Shown: positions 6,927 to 14,525 of the stretch, piece after piece
Layout of the letters: the number at the start of each line of letters is the position of its first letter
Position numbering within the stretch: the stretch's first letter is position 1
Assembly: GCA_023229795.1 (NCBI GenBank)
Contig: JALNYP010000060.1
Coordinates: forward strand, 1-25,716
Reading direction: 5' to 3'
Length of the DNA stretch: 25,716 nucleotides
Source of the DNA: Syntrophobacterales bacterium
Lineage (GTDB): Bacteria > Desulfobacterota > Desulfobaccia > Desulfobaccales > 0-14-0-80-60-11
The notes under the pieces: model-generated
Seen by the model: only the letters and a program-made list of their open reading frames with translations
The model's database searches: none
Told to the model about the DNA's origin: nothing
Made by a program: the position numbers and the translations under genes

Positions 6927-7020
6927 GTTTTGAGTTTCGAGTTTTTTAGTTTTCAGTGGAAGGTGATGGGGAGGCAAGGTCTCACCCACTGATCTCATAA
7001 CACCAAACTCGGATGAAAAA
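6927..7020. repeat. Degenerate inverted heptamer-like repeat (cooT downstream)
   Basis: 6927-6958 contains roughly seven-base units GTTTTGA, GTTTCGA, GTTTTTTA, GTTTTCA. The segment 6987-7020 read in reverse (GTTTTTCATCCGAGTTTGGTG, in two pieces, to ATCAGTG) resembles it in inverted orientation. It is far more degenerate than the other arrays, so it may be an old copy or chance low-complexity sequence. Confidence 0.35.
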
Positions 7021-7021
7021 C

Positions 7022-7065
7022 AGGCAGGAAGGCCGGGCCGGGAGGTCAGCCTTCCTGCTTTTTCG
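7022..7065. terminator. Bidirectional Rho-independent terminator
   Basis: GCAGGAAGGC (7024-7033) pairs with GCCTTCCTGC (7049-7058), followed by TTTTTC on the plus strand. On the minus strand the stem is followed by CTGTTTTTC. It lies between the convergent cooT and livK genes and can serve both. Confidence 0.85.
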
Positions 7066-7087
7066 CTTCATTAGGGCCGCAAGGGTT

Positions 7088-8224
7088 CTATTTTACCTTG
7101 ACGTATTTGCCGTCTTTGACCTCTAAAACGTAAATCCCTTCGGAGCCGGCTCGCATCACGTCGTTATTCTGGTCGAAGGAGAGCTTGCCGGTAACGCCGT
7201 CGAAGTCCTTAGCCTCCTTCAGGAACTTCCTGATGCCCTCGGAGGTGGGGCCGTTTTTCTTCATGCCTTCCAGGATCACGCCAGCGGCATCATAATGGAG
7301 GGCGGCGAACATGATGTTGTAAGGGTCGTTATTCTTCTTGGCCAGCTCTTCGTAATTCTTCTTGAAGGCCTGGTTTTTCGGGGTGTTGTAGCCTTCGTCA
7401 TACTCGCCGCCGATGACGTGGCCTTCCGCGGCTTTGCCCGCCAGCTGGATATAGACCGGGTCCATGTCGCCGTAGACCCCCAGGATCTTCTGGTTCATGC
7501 CCAACTGCCGGGCCTGAGCCGCCGCGGGCGCGGTTTCCGGGGTGTAGCCGGGGATGAAGAGCATATCGGGGTTGGCGGCCTTGATCTTGGTGAGCTCGGC
7601 CTTGAAATCCCGGGCGCCCCGGTTAAAGGACTCGGTGGCCACCACCTTGATGCCGTGTTTCTCGAAGAACTTGCCGAAGAGCTCGGCGCAACCCTTGCCG
7701 TAAGGCTCGTTGGAGAAAAAGATGGCCACGGTTTTAGGCTTCCAGGTGTCGGCCACGTATTTGGTCAAGATCTCGGCTTGCTTGTCGATGCGGGAACAGC
7801 CCCGGCAAAGGGAGGCGCCATAGCCGCTCAACTTGGGGGTGGTGGCGGTGGGGCTGATGGCCACCACCTTGGCGTCATCGGCGATCTTGCCGGCAGCCAT
7901 CATGTCGCCGGAGGTCATGGGACCGACAATGGCCACCACCTTGTCCACGTTGATGAGTTTCTGCACCGCGTTCACCGCGGCCGCGGGCGAGTCCTTTTCA
8001 TCCTCGACAATGAGTTGCACCGGCCGGCCATTGATGCCGCCGGCTTTGTTCACTTCCGCCACCGCCATCTCGACGCCCCGGCGAGAGGGGGTGCCGTGTT
8101 CGGCCCCGATGGACAGCCGCAGCACGGTGCCGATCTTAATGGGCTCCGCCGCTCCCCAGGCCAGGCCGGCGGTTAATAGGGTTAGAGCCATTCCTAATAC
8201 TAAAATCTTCCGAGCCTTCGTCAT
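7088..8224 (-). CDS. livK: Branched-chain amino acid-type ABC transporter substrate-binding protein (first copy)
   Basis: A 378-residue periplasmic binding protein of the Leu/Ile/Val type I fold. The ATG at 8224 has AAGGAGGAT at the right distance; a GTG six bases earlier is less likely. The signal peptide is about residues 1-25, ending AGLAWGA before AEPIKIGTVLRLSIG. Family motifs are MAVAEVNKAGGINGRPVQLIVEDEKDSP and VAIVGPMTSGDMMA. It delivers ligand to a LivHMGF-type permease; the ligand could be an amino acid, amide or aromatic acid and cannot be read from sequence. It is the last gene of the minus-strand cluster but has its own upstream promoter-like sequence and terminator. Confidence 0.88.
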   Translation of the reverse strand: MTKARKILVLGMALTLLTAGLAWGAAEPIKIGTVLRLSIGAEHGTPSRRGVEMAVAEVNKAGGINGRPVQLIVEDEKDSPAAAVNAVQKLINVDKVVAIVGPMTSGDMMAAGKIADDAKVVAISPTATTPKLSGYGASLCRGCSRIDKQAEILTKYVADTWKPKTVAIFFSNEPYGKGCAELFGKFFEKHGIKVVATESFNRGARDFKAELTKIKAANPDMLFIPGYTPETAPAAAQARQLGMNQKILGVYGDMDPVYIQLAGKAAEGHVIGGEYDEGYNTPKNQAFKKNYEELAKKNNDPYNIMFAALHYDAAGVILEGMKKNGPTSEGIRKFLKEAKDFDGVTGKLSFDQNNDVMRAGSEGIYVLEVKDGKYVKVK

Positions 8225-8275
8225 CGCCACATCCTCCTTATCTTTTCCTTATAGGCTATTTCCGGAGCAAAGAAA

Positions 8276-8304
8276 AATAAAAAGTATGAGAACTAATCAC
8301 TCAA
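8276..8304 (-). promoter_or_regulatory. Possible promoter of the first livK
   Basis: On the minus strand TTGAGT (8304-8299), 17 bases, then TTTATT (8281-8276). The -10 match is poor. The stretch is AT-rich and sits between the paaK-like stop and livK, so a local promoter is plausible. Confidence 0.3.
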
Positions 8305-8314
8305 TTGATGAAAA

Positions 8315-9571
8315 TTACCGTTCAATCGCTTCCAGCTCCTTCAGGGTAATCCGGGCATTGATGCCCAGGTTCTCCTGGAGGTGGCGTTGAGCGCGGCGGC
8401 ACAGGGTCTCCAGGGTCTTGATTTCGTCGGAGAAGAAGCTCTCGGCCACGATCAGGTCGATTTCCAGGACCTCCAGGCCTTTTTCCGTCACCACCCGATG
8501 GCGATACTGGGGAAGCGCCCCGCCCATCACTTCCTGGATCAGCAGGTTGATCTGGTCCGGGTGGACTTTGATGCCGCCCACCGCAAAGATGGTGTCGGTG
8601 CGGCCGGTGATCTCCCCCAGGCGGGCCAGGGTGCGGCCGCAGGGGCAGGTCGTCTGGAGGAGCGAAGTCCGGTCGCCGCTGCGAAACCGCACCAGCGGGA
8701 AAGCCACGGTGCTCAAGGTGGTGATCACCAGTTCGCCGGTGGCGCCCGACGGCACCGGCCCCCCGCTGTCCGGGTCGATGATCTCCGGGTAAAAATGGTC
8801 TTCGGAAAAATGCAGCCCGCCGTCGGCCCCGCAACTGAAGGCCAGGCCGGGCCCCATGACTTCGGTAATGCCGTAGGCTGTAGCCGTTTTCACCTGAAAG
8901 CCCTGCTCGATCTCCTGCCGGACTTCTCCGCTCAGGGGCGAAGCCACCAGCAGGGCCTGCCTGAGGCTGAGCTCCGCCGGGGTCAGGTCCATGCGGGCCA
9001 TGACCGCCAGGAGGTGCCGGGCCAGAGGCGGGGTGGTGACCAGGACCGAGGTCTTATAATCCCGCATCACCATGAGTTCTTTGGCGAAATTCAGGGTGGC
9101 GGGAGGGATCACCGAGGCCCCCAGATACTCGGCGCCCGCCTGGAGGTCCCGGCGCCAGTTGGCCAGGCCCGGGGGCAGGATGAGCTGCACGATGTCTTCC
9201 CGGCTAATGCCCGCGGCGGTGTAAAGCCGGGCCAGGAGTTCCTGCCAGAGCTTGACGTCCGGCGCGGCATAGCCCACCACCAGGGGCTTTTCCGTGGTGC
9301 CCGGGGAGGACAGGATGCGGACGATGTCCCTGAGCGGCACGGCAAAGAGGCCGTAAGGATAGTTTTCCGACAGGTCTTCCCGGGTGGTGTAGGGCAGCCG
9401 GGCCAGATCAGCGAGACTTTTGAAGTCATCCAGGTTCAGCCCCAGGCGGTCGAACTGGCGGCGATAGAATTTCACCTGACGGTAAGCCCGGGTGAGGGTG
9501 CTCTGGAGCCGCTCCAATTGCAGCAGTTCCAGTTCTCCCCGGTCCATGGCCTCAATTTCCGGATGGCGCAT
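8315..9571 (-). CDS. PaaK-like adenylate-forming protein, degenerate
   Basis: A 418-residue homologue of phenylacetate-CoA ligase, colinear with the paralogue at 16639-17940. Recognisable motifs are LPYTTREDLSENYPYGLFAVP, YGITEVMGPG (233-242), EDHFYPEIIDP and TCPCGRTL. Key positions differ: the ATP-binding loop reads SSPGTTEKP (88-96) instead of SSGTTGKP. The hinge reads GRTDTIFAVGGIKVHP instead of GRSDDMLIIRGVNVFP. The protein stops before the tail PRSxGKAxRV that carries the catalytic lysine in the paralogue. It therefore may not make acyl-CoA and could be a ligand sensor or regulatory partner. AAGGAGG lies just before the ATG. It sits between livK and an S23 element. Confidence 0.8.
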   Translation of the reverse strand: MRHPEIEAMDRGELELLQLERLQSTLTRAYRQVKFYRRQFDRLGLNLDDFKSLADLARLPYTTREDLSENYPYGLFAVPLRDIVRILSSPGTTEKPLVVGYAAPDVKLWQELLARLYTAAGISREDIVQLILPPGLANWRRDLQAGAEYLGASVIPPATLNFAKELMVMRDYKTSVLVTTPPLARHLLAVMARMDLTPAELSLRQALLVASPLSGEVRQEIEQGFQVKTATAYGITEVMGPGLAFSCGADGGLHFSEDHFYPEIIDPDSGGPVPSGATGELVITTLSTVAFPLVRFRSGDRTSLLQTTCPCGRTLARLGEITGRTDTIFAVGGIKVHPDQINLLIQEVMGGALPQYRHRVVTEKGLEVLEIDLIVAESFFSDEIKTLETLCRRAQRHLQENLGINARITLKELEAIER

Positions 9572-9593
9572 GTGCCTTACCTCCTTGGGTAGC

Positions 9594-10050
9594 CAGTAGT
9601 CAGTAGTCAGTAGTCAGTCGGCTAGCTGCAACCGTTACCTCTTCGTAGAAGCTATGAGGCCATTTAAGGTCTTTCCAACTTCATTTGTCATTTCCAACAG
9701 TCTGGAAGCCTCAATTTCGCTAATAAAATCGAGGTTTCTGGCTATTAAAACCTGGGTTTCCAACTCTGATAATGATCCTCTGGCATTCCCTAAAAATACT
9801 CGAAATTCTCCCTTCGATAGTCGTCCTTGTCCTTCTGCAATATTACTTGGAATTGAAACTGCTGCCCTACGAAGTTGGCTCGTGAGTCCAAAAAGCTCAT
9901 CCTTAGGTAACTCCCTGGTTATGCGGTAAATCTCTGTGACCAATGTCATTGCTTTCTTCCAAACAATCAAGTCTCTATAATTTTTAGTCATATTTTCTCA
10001 ACCTATAGCAAGCCAAAACTGACTACTGACTACTGGTTACTGATTACTGG
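9594..10050. mobile_element. S23 element A: four-helix-bundle gene bracketed by inverted heptamer arrays
   Basis: The left array, 9594-9618, is CAGTAGT three times plus CAGT. The right array, 10018-10050, is ACTGACT twice, then ACTGGTT, ACTGATT and ACTGG. Its reverse complement is again CAGTAGT-like, so the arrays are imperfect terminal inverted repeats around the S23 gene at 9635-9991. The whole unit is about 457 bases and exactly fills the spacer between the paaK-like gene and livF. No transposase is encoded; how such a unit would move is unknown. Confidence 0.6.
9635..9991 (-). CDS. Four-helix-bundle protein (S23 / 23S rRNA intervening-sequence family)
   Basis: A 118-residue protein beginning MTKNYRDLIVWKKAMTLVTEIYRIT, with the family core LTSQLRRAAVSIPSNIAEG and the later segment LGNARGSLSELETQVLIARNLDFI. 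This matches the S23/IVP four-helix-bundle family, first seen in intervening sequences of 23S rRNA genes and related to the Avd accessory protein of diversity-generating retroelements; family members form basic pentameric barrels thought to bind nucleic acid. Here it is not in an rRNA gene but in a liv operon, between inverted CAGTAGT arrays. AGGTTGAG lies before the ATG. It reads with the operon. Confidence 0.9.
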   Translation of the reverse strand: MTKNYRDLIVWKKAMTLVTEIYRITRELPKDELFGLTSQLRRAAVSIPSNIAEGQGRLSKGEFRVFLGNARGSLSELETQVLIARNLDFISEIEASRLLEMTNEVGKTLNGLIASTKR

Positions 10051-10054
10051 CAAC

Positions 10055-10792
<738 letters not shown>

Positions 10793-10827
10793 ATTAGCAG
10801 TTAGCCATTAGCATTTAGCAGTTAGGA
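10793..10827. repeat. Heptamer array upstream of livF
   Basis: Five consecutive seven-base units: ATTAGCA, GTTAGCC, ATTAGCA, TTTAGCA, GTTAGGA. The phase even continues into the livF start region (TTAGCAT, 10786-10792). It is the same family as the arrays after leuB, asd and livK2. No matching inverted TAGC arm is seen in this spacer. Confidence 0.75.
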
Positions 10828-10853
10828 AAAGACAACATTCATTAGTCATGTAG

Positions 10854-10950
10854 GGTGGGCACGGCCCACCATACACTTGCGTGGCAGGCAGTGCCCGCTC
10901 CACATCATTTGTCTCCGGTGGAACAGGCTTCCAAGCCTGTTTCGCACCGG
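10854..10950. repeat. Three stacked palindromes in the livG-livF spacer
   Basis: GGTGGGC/GCCCACC (10854-10870, three-base loop). GTGG..GGCA/TGCC..CCAC (10881-10903). CCGGTG-AACAGGCTT / AAGCCTGTT-CACCGG (10915-10950, two-base loop). None has a T run. They look like different dispersed palindromic repeats nested in one spacer; mRNA-processing or stability roles within the liv transcript are possible. Confidence 0.7.
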
Positions 10951-10985
10951 CGAGCGCCTATGCACCCAAAGCTTTGTTTAACTCC

Positions 10986-11013
10986 AGAACCCGGAACCCA
11001 GAACCCAAAACCC
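10986..11013. repeat. Heptamer array of a different sequence (AACCC type)
   Basis: Four period-7 units, AGAACCC, GGAACCC, AGAACCC, AAAACCC, end seven bases before the livG stop codon. It has the same period as the TAGC and CAGT arrays but an unrelated core, so period rather than sequence is what the arrays share. Confidence 0.65.
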
Positions 11014-11019
11014 GCTTCT

Positions 11020-11805
11020 TCACCCCTGCCAATCCGTTCCCAGATATGCCGCGATCACCTCCGGGTTCTTCTGTATAGCCCGGGGCGGGCCGTCGGCGAT
11101 GAGCTTGCCGTAGTTGAGCACCGCGATGTCGTCGGCCACCTCCATGGTGAGGCCCATGTCGTGTTCCACCAGGAGCAGGGTAAGACCCTGGTTCTTCAGG
11201 GCCAGGATCAGATCTTTAAGGCGTTCGGTCTCCACCGCGTCCAGGCCCGAGGCGGGTTCGTCCAGGAGGAGCAGGGTAGGGGCGGAGGCCAAAGCCCGGG
11301 CGATCTCCAGCATGCGCTTTAAACCCAGGGGCAGGATGGCCGCGGGCTGTCCGGCCCGATTCTCTAATCCCACAAACTCCAGGGCCTCCATCGCCTTGGA
11401 TCGGATTACTTTTTCTTCGGTCCGGGTCCAGGGAAACTGCAGGGCCCCGGCCAGAAGCCCCGACCGGCTCAGGCGGTGGCGCCCCACCATGACGTTTTCG
11501 AGGACGGTCATGTGGTCGAAGAGCTGCACCAACTGAAAGGTGCGGGCGATCCCCTGCCAGGCAATACGGTGGGCCGGACGCCCCTGGATCGCTGCTCCCT
11601 GAAAGATGATGCGGCCCCGCTGGGGCGCCAGAAACCCTGTCACCAGGGTGAACAAGGTGGTCTTGCCCGCGCCGTTGGGGCCAATCACCGCTTTGATAGC
11701 CCCCTTCGCCACCTCAAAGCTCACCTGTTCCACGGCCTGCAGGCCGCCGAAGGCCAGGCTGACCTCCTGCAAGTTTAAAAGTGGTTCAGACAAGGTAACC
11801 TTCAT
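11020..11805 (-). CDS. livG: Branched-chain amino acid-type ABC transporter ATP-binding protein LivG
   Basis: A 261-residue ABC ATPase. Walker A is GPNGAGKTT (42-50), RTFQLVQLFDHMTVLENVMVG is the LivG-type Q-loop segment, Walker B is LLLLDEPASGLD (about 178-189), and the H-loop reads LLLVEHDMGL. The signature region reads LPLGLKRMLEIAR (158-170), where LivG normally has a YGQQR-like sequence, so it is degenerate but in place. It pairs with LivF to power LivHM. The ATG at 11805 lacks a good ribosome binding site; a TTG at 11793 with AAGG five bases before it is an alternative start. An AT-rich foreign-looking gene sits just upstream, where livM should be. Confidence 0.92.
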   Translation of the reverse strand: MKVTLSEPLLNLQEVSLAFGGLQAVEQVSFEVAKGAIKAVIGPNGAGKTTLFTLVTGFLAPQRGRIIFQGAAIQGRPAHRIAWQGIARTFQLVQLFDHMTVLENVMVGRHRLSRSGLLAGALQFPWTRTEEKVIRSKAMEALEFVGLENRAGQPAAILPLGLKRMLEIARALASAPTLLLLDEPASGLDAVETERLKDLILALKNQGLTLLLVEHDMGLTMEVADDIAVLNYGKLIADGPPRAIQKNPEVIAAYLGTDWQG

Positions 11806-11844
11806 TTCGTAGAGGAAGCTTCATAGAACGAAGAGTAAATATTG

Positions 11845-12408
11845 TTAAATGGCTTTTTCAGTAATATCTATCTTATTTGATATTTCCTTTGATAAAAATA
11901 ACCTTAATAATTCACTTTCGCTATTATTTAATTTAAAACCAAATGTTAATTCTATAAAACCTTTAACTGTCTCTTTATATGATTTGTCATTAGAATCCAA
12001 TATAATAGAATAACTATAGAATTCAATCCTCTGGGTTAATTTTTTTGTAAAAGCATCAAATAGATTTTCCATAGTCATGTTTTCTAACAAAAGATAATTG
12101 GATATATCAAACATTTGTATGGCAATTTCTCTATTATCTTCTATATACGTAACCCATATATAATTAAATAATTCCTTAATAAACAAATTTACTTGACACT
12201 CAGCCACCATTTTATTGCGTTTGCTAAAATAACTTCTTAAAACAATACACATTACAAAGAAATAAATTTCGAATAAATTACTTTTTATTGTTAGCCCTTG
12301 TTTATCAATAATCTCTTGAAGTGAATTAACAAAACTTAAGCAAATATTGGTCATCTTTTTTTGATCATTTTTGTATAAAGAACGGATAATTTTAGAAATT
12401 AATGACAT
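11845..12408 (-). CDS. AT-rich orphan protein, unknown function
   Basis: A 187-residue protein. The ATG at 12408 follows GGAGGAGGAG at the correct spacing, so the longer frame to 12456 is rejected. Composition is rich in I, K, N, F, Y and S, quite unlike the A/G/R/V-rich flanking Liv proteins, and the DNA is markedly AT-rich. Predicted to be mostly helical, with an amphipathic start (SLISKIIRSLYKNDQKKMTN), a hydrophobic stretch IYFFVMCIVLRSYF (about 65-78, perhaps a buried helix rather than a membrane span) and acidic/polar helices after it. No catalytic motif seen. It interrupts the livM-livG junction and reads with the operon. Recent horizontal acquisition is likely. Confidence 0.65.
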   Translation of the reverse strand: MSLISKIIRSLYKNDQKKMTNICLSFVNSLQEIIDKQGLTIKSNLFEIYFFVMCIVLRSYFSKRNKMVAECQVNLFIKELFNYIWVTYIEDNREIAIQMFDISNYLLLENMTMENLFDAFTKKLTQRIEFYSYSIILDSNDKSYKETVKGFIELTFGFKLNNSESELLRLFLSKEISNKIDITEKAI

Positions 12409-12501
12409 GATTGATCTCCTCCTCCAGAAAAGCCACAATATATCAAAGGCCGACAACGAGGCAAACCAAAGGTTTGTAACATAATCTTTATTCTTCGCGT
12501 C

Positions 12502-12546
12502 CTTTGCACCCTTGCGTGAGGAAAAATTTCGCTCTAAGGCGCAAAG
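12502..12546. repeat. Hairpin repeat just after livM
   Basis: CTTTGC (12502-12507) with following CC..TT and GAG segments is mirrored by CTC..AAGG and GCAAAG (12541-12546). The preceding CTTCGCGTCC shares the CTTTGCG-like phase. There is no T run. It marks the upstream border of the AT-rich insert between livM and livG. Confidence 0.5.
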
Positions 12547-12549
12547 TGA

Positions 12550-13518
12550 TCAAGTAGAAATAGGGCCTCCTTTCCGCTTATAGCGCCGGAATTCATAGAG
12601 GTCCAAAATGCCCCGCACCAGTCCCCGGGGCAGGAAGATCATCACCACCATCAAAATGGCGCCGAAAATCACCACCTCGAAGTCATGGAACACGGTGAGC
12701 ATCTCCGGAAGCACGGTGAGCACCCCCGCGCCTAACAGCGAGCCCCAGATGCTGGCCATGCCGCCCAGGACCACCATGGTCACCAGTTTGATGGAAAACA
12801 TGAAGCCGAAGGAGGCCGGCGCGATGAAATTGAGGCTATGGGCGTAGAGGCTGCCGGCCAAGGAGGCGTACAGGGCGCTCCACACGAAGATCTTGAGCTT
12901 CATGCGAAAGGTGTCCACCCCCAGGGATTCCGCCCCGGCCTCGCTGTCGTGCAGGGCCCGGATGGCCCGGCCGGTCCGGGAATTCACCAGGTTGGCGCTT
13001 AAGGCCAGGATCAGCCCCAGGATAATCCAGATCAACGGGAACAGGCGCTGCGGGGTATTCAGGGCAAAGCCCGCCAGGGACAAGGAGGGAATCCCGCTGA
13101 GCCCCGAAGGCCCCCCGGTGAGATGATGGGCCTCATTGAGGAAGATATAGACGATGATGCCGAAGCCCAGGGTGGCCATGGCCAGGTAATAGCCCCTCAG
13201 CTTCAAGGCCGGGATGCCGATCAAAAACGCCGCGCCGCCCGAGACCCCCAGGCCCGCCCCCATGGCCAGCCAGGGGTTGACGCCGTAGGTGGCGGTGAAG
13301 ATGCCCGAGGTATAGGCGCCCAGCCCGAAAAAGGCGGCGTGACCCAGGGAAATCTGGCCGGCGTAGCCCAGCAGCAGGTTGAGCCCCACCACCAGGAGGG
13401 CGTGGATGCCGACGAAGTTGAGGAGGGTGTAATAATATTCATCCCCCAAGAACAGCGCCAGACCCAGGACCGCCAGGGCGTAGAGGACCCAGCGGTTGAG
13501 GACGCGGGAAAGCGTCAT
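12550..13518 (-). CDS. livM: Branched-chain amino acid-type ABC transporter permease LivM
   Basis: A 322-residue inner-membrane permease with about eight to ten hydrophobic segments. Family motifs are LNLLLGYAGQISLGHAAFFGLGAYTSG (about 46-72), ALKLRGYYLAMATLGFG (about 104-120) and the coupling-helix region NSRTGRAIRALHDSEAGAESLGVDTFRMKLKIFVWSA, followed by LGGMASIWGSLLGAG. It forms the translocation pathway with LivH. Its ATG overlaps the livH stop by four bases, so the two permeases are translationally coupled. Downstream the operon is broken by a hairpin repeat and the AT-rich orphan before livG. Confidence 0.94.
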   Translation of the reverse strand: MTLSRVLNRWVLYALAVLGLALFLGDEYYYTLLNFVGIHALLVVGLNLLLGYAGQISLGHAAFFGLGAYTSGIFTATYGVNPWLAMGAGLGVSGGAAFLIGIPALKLRGYYLAMATLGFGIIVYIFLNEAHHLTGGPSGLSGIPSLSLAGFALNTPQRLFPLIWIILGLILALSANLVNSRTGRAIRALHDSEAGAESLGVDTFRMKLKIFVWSALYASLAGSLYAHSLNFIAPASFGFMFSIKLVTMVVLGGMASIWGSLLGAGVLTVLPEMLTVFHDFEVVIFGAILMVVMIFLPRGLVRGILDLYEFRRYKRKGGPIST

Positions 13519-14384
13519 TTGCGCCCTCCCACCAGGCCCTGGGGACGCAGGAACAGGACCAGAAGAAGCAGGAGAAAGGCCACCGCGTCCCGGTAGCCGG
13601 AGGAGATGAAGCCGGTAGCCAGGGCTTCGGCCACTCCCAGCACCAGGCCGCCCAGGACCCCGCCCGACAGGCTTCCCAGGCCGCCGATAATGGCCGCGGA
13701 GAATCCCTTGAGGCCCAACATGGTGCCCATGTCATAGACCCCGAGGGTGAGGGGGGCGATGAGAATGCCGGCCGCGGCCCCCAGCGCGGCGCTGACCCCG
13801 AAGGAGAGCTGGACCATGCGGCCGGCGGCAATCCCCACTAGCCGGGCGGCCCGGGTGTTATAGGCGCAGGCCCGCATGGCCTTGCCCACCAAAGTGAGGC
13901 GAAAGAAGGCCTCGAGAGCCGCAACCGACAACGCGGTGATCCCCAGGACCCAGAGGTTCTGGGGCAGAATGGTGGCCGGGCCCAGGTGGATGGGGGTATT
14001 GCTGGAAAAGGGCGGCAGGGTGAAGGCCTCTTTGCCCCACAGGAGCATGGCCACCCCTTTGATGAACACCGCGCCGCCTACAGTAATAATGATCAGGGTG
14101 ATGGGGCTGGGGTCCTTCACCGGGCGCAGGGCCAGGCGCTCGAAGACCAGGCCCACGAGAGTCACCAAAACCACGGCGCCCAGAAAAGCCACGGGCAGAG
14201 AGGGCGTTAGTTGGTAGATACTGATGGCGCTCAGGGCCCCCAGCATGACCATCTCACCCTGGGCGAAGTTGATGATGGTGGTGGTGTTGTAAATAATGCC
14301 GAATCCCAAGGCGATGAGGGCGTAAATCGCGCCGTTGGTCAGGCCGGAGATGAGATACTGCAGCAGATCGGCAAAAATCTCCAA
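13515..14384 (-). CDS. livH: Branched-chain amino acid-type ABC transporter permease LivH
   Basis: A 289-residue inner-membrane permease with about eight hydrophobic segments. It opens with LISGLTNGAIYALIALGFGIIYNTTTIINFAQGEMVMLGA, the LivH signature, and contains GKAMRACAYNTRAARLVGIAAGRM, the cytoplasmic coupling loop, and IIGGLGSLSGGVLGG near the end. The start is a TTG at 14384; the nearest Shine-Dalgarno-like GGAGG lies 13 bases upstream, longer than usual, and the inverted heptamer arrays between livK2 and livH lie just beyond it. Overlaps livM by four bases. Confidence 0.93.
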   Translation of the reverse strand: MEIFADLLQYLISGLTNGAIYALIALGFGIIYNTTTIINFAQGEMVMLGALSAISIYQLTPSLPVAFLGAVVLVTLVGLVFERLALRPVKDPSPITLIIITVGGAVFIKGVAMLLWGKEAFTLPPFSSNTPIHLGPATILPQNLWVLGITALSVAALEAFFRLTLVGKAMRACAYNTRAARLVGIAAGRMVQLSFGVSAALGAAAGILIAPLTLGVYDMGTMLGLKGFSAAIIGGLGSLSGGVLGGLVLGVAEALATGFISSGYRDAVAFLLLLLVLFLRPQGLVGGRK

Positions 14385-14414
14385 GGGGAGTGAACTGCCT
14401 CCGTGAACAGAGAT

Positions 14415-14525
14415 AGGGATCAGGGAACAGGATCAGAGGGCAGGGGCCAGCGGTCGTCACCCTCGACGGCGAAGCTGCACGAAGCTGACCCCTGACCCCC
14501 AATTGCTAACTGCTGACTGCTAATC
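14415..14525. repeat. Inverted heptamer arrays, gene-less (livK2-livH spacer)
   Basis: The left arm, 14415-14451, has units AGGGATC, AGGGAAC, AGGATC, AGAGGGC, AGGGGCC. The right arm, 14484-14525, has GCTGACC, CCTGACC, CCCAATT, GCTAACT, GCTGACT, GCTAATC. The arms are inverted (GGGGCCAGC against GCTGACCCC) with about 32 bases between. The right arm is a chimera: a GGGTCAG-type half next to a TTAGCAG-type half. The livK2 stop TAG (minus strand, 14522-14520) is part of the outermost TAGCAGT unit. Confidence 0.7.

Noticed and set aside
7295..8176. 293-residue plus-strand reading frame
   Set aside because: Antisense to livK; no ribosome binding site and biased composition.
9640..9660. Similarity between TTCGTAGAAGCT in the S23 A end and TTCGTAGAGGAAGCT near 11812
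   Set aside because: Only about a dozen bases match, and one copy is coding sequence; too short to claim a shared element end.
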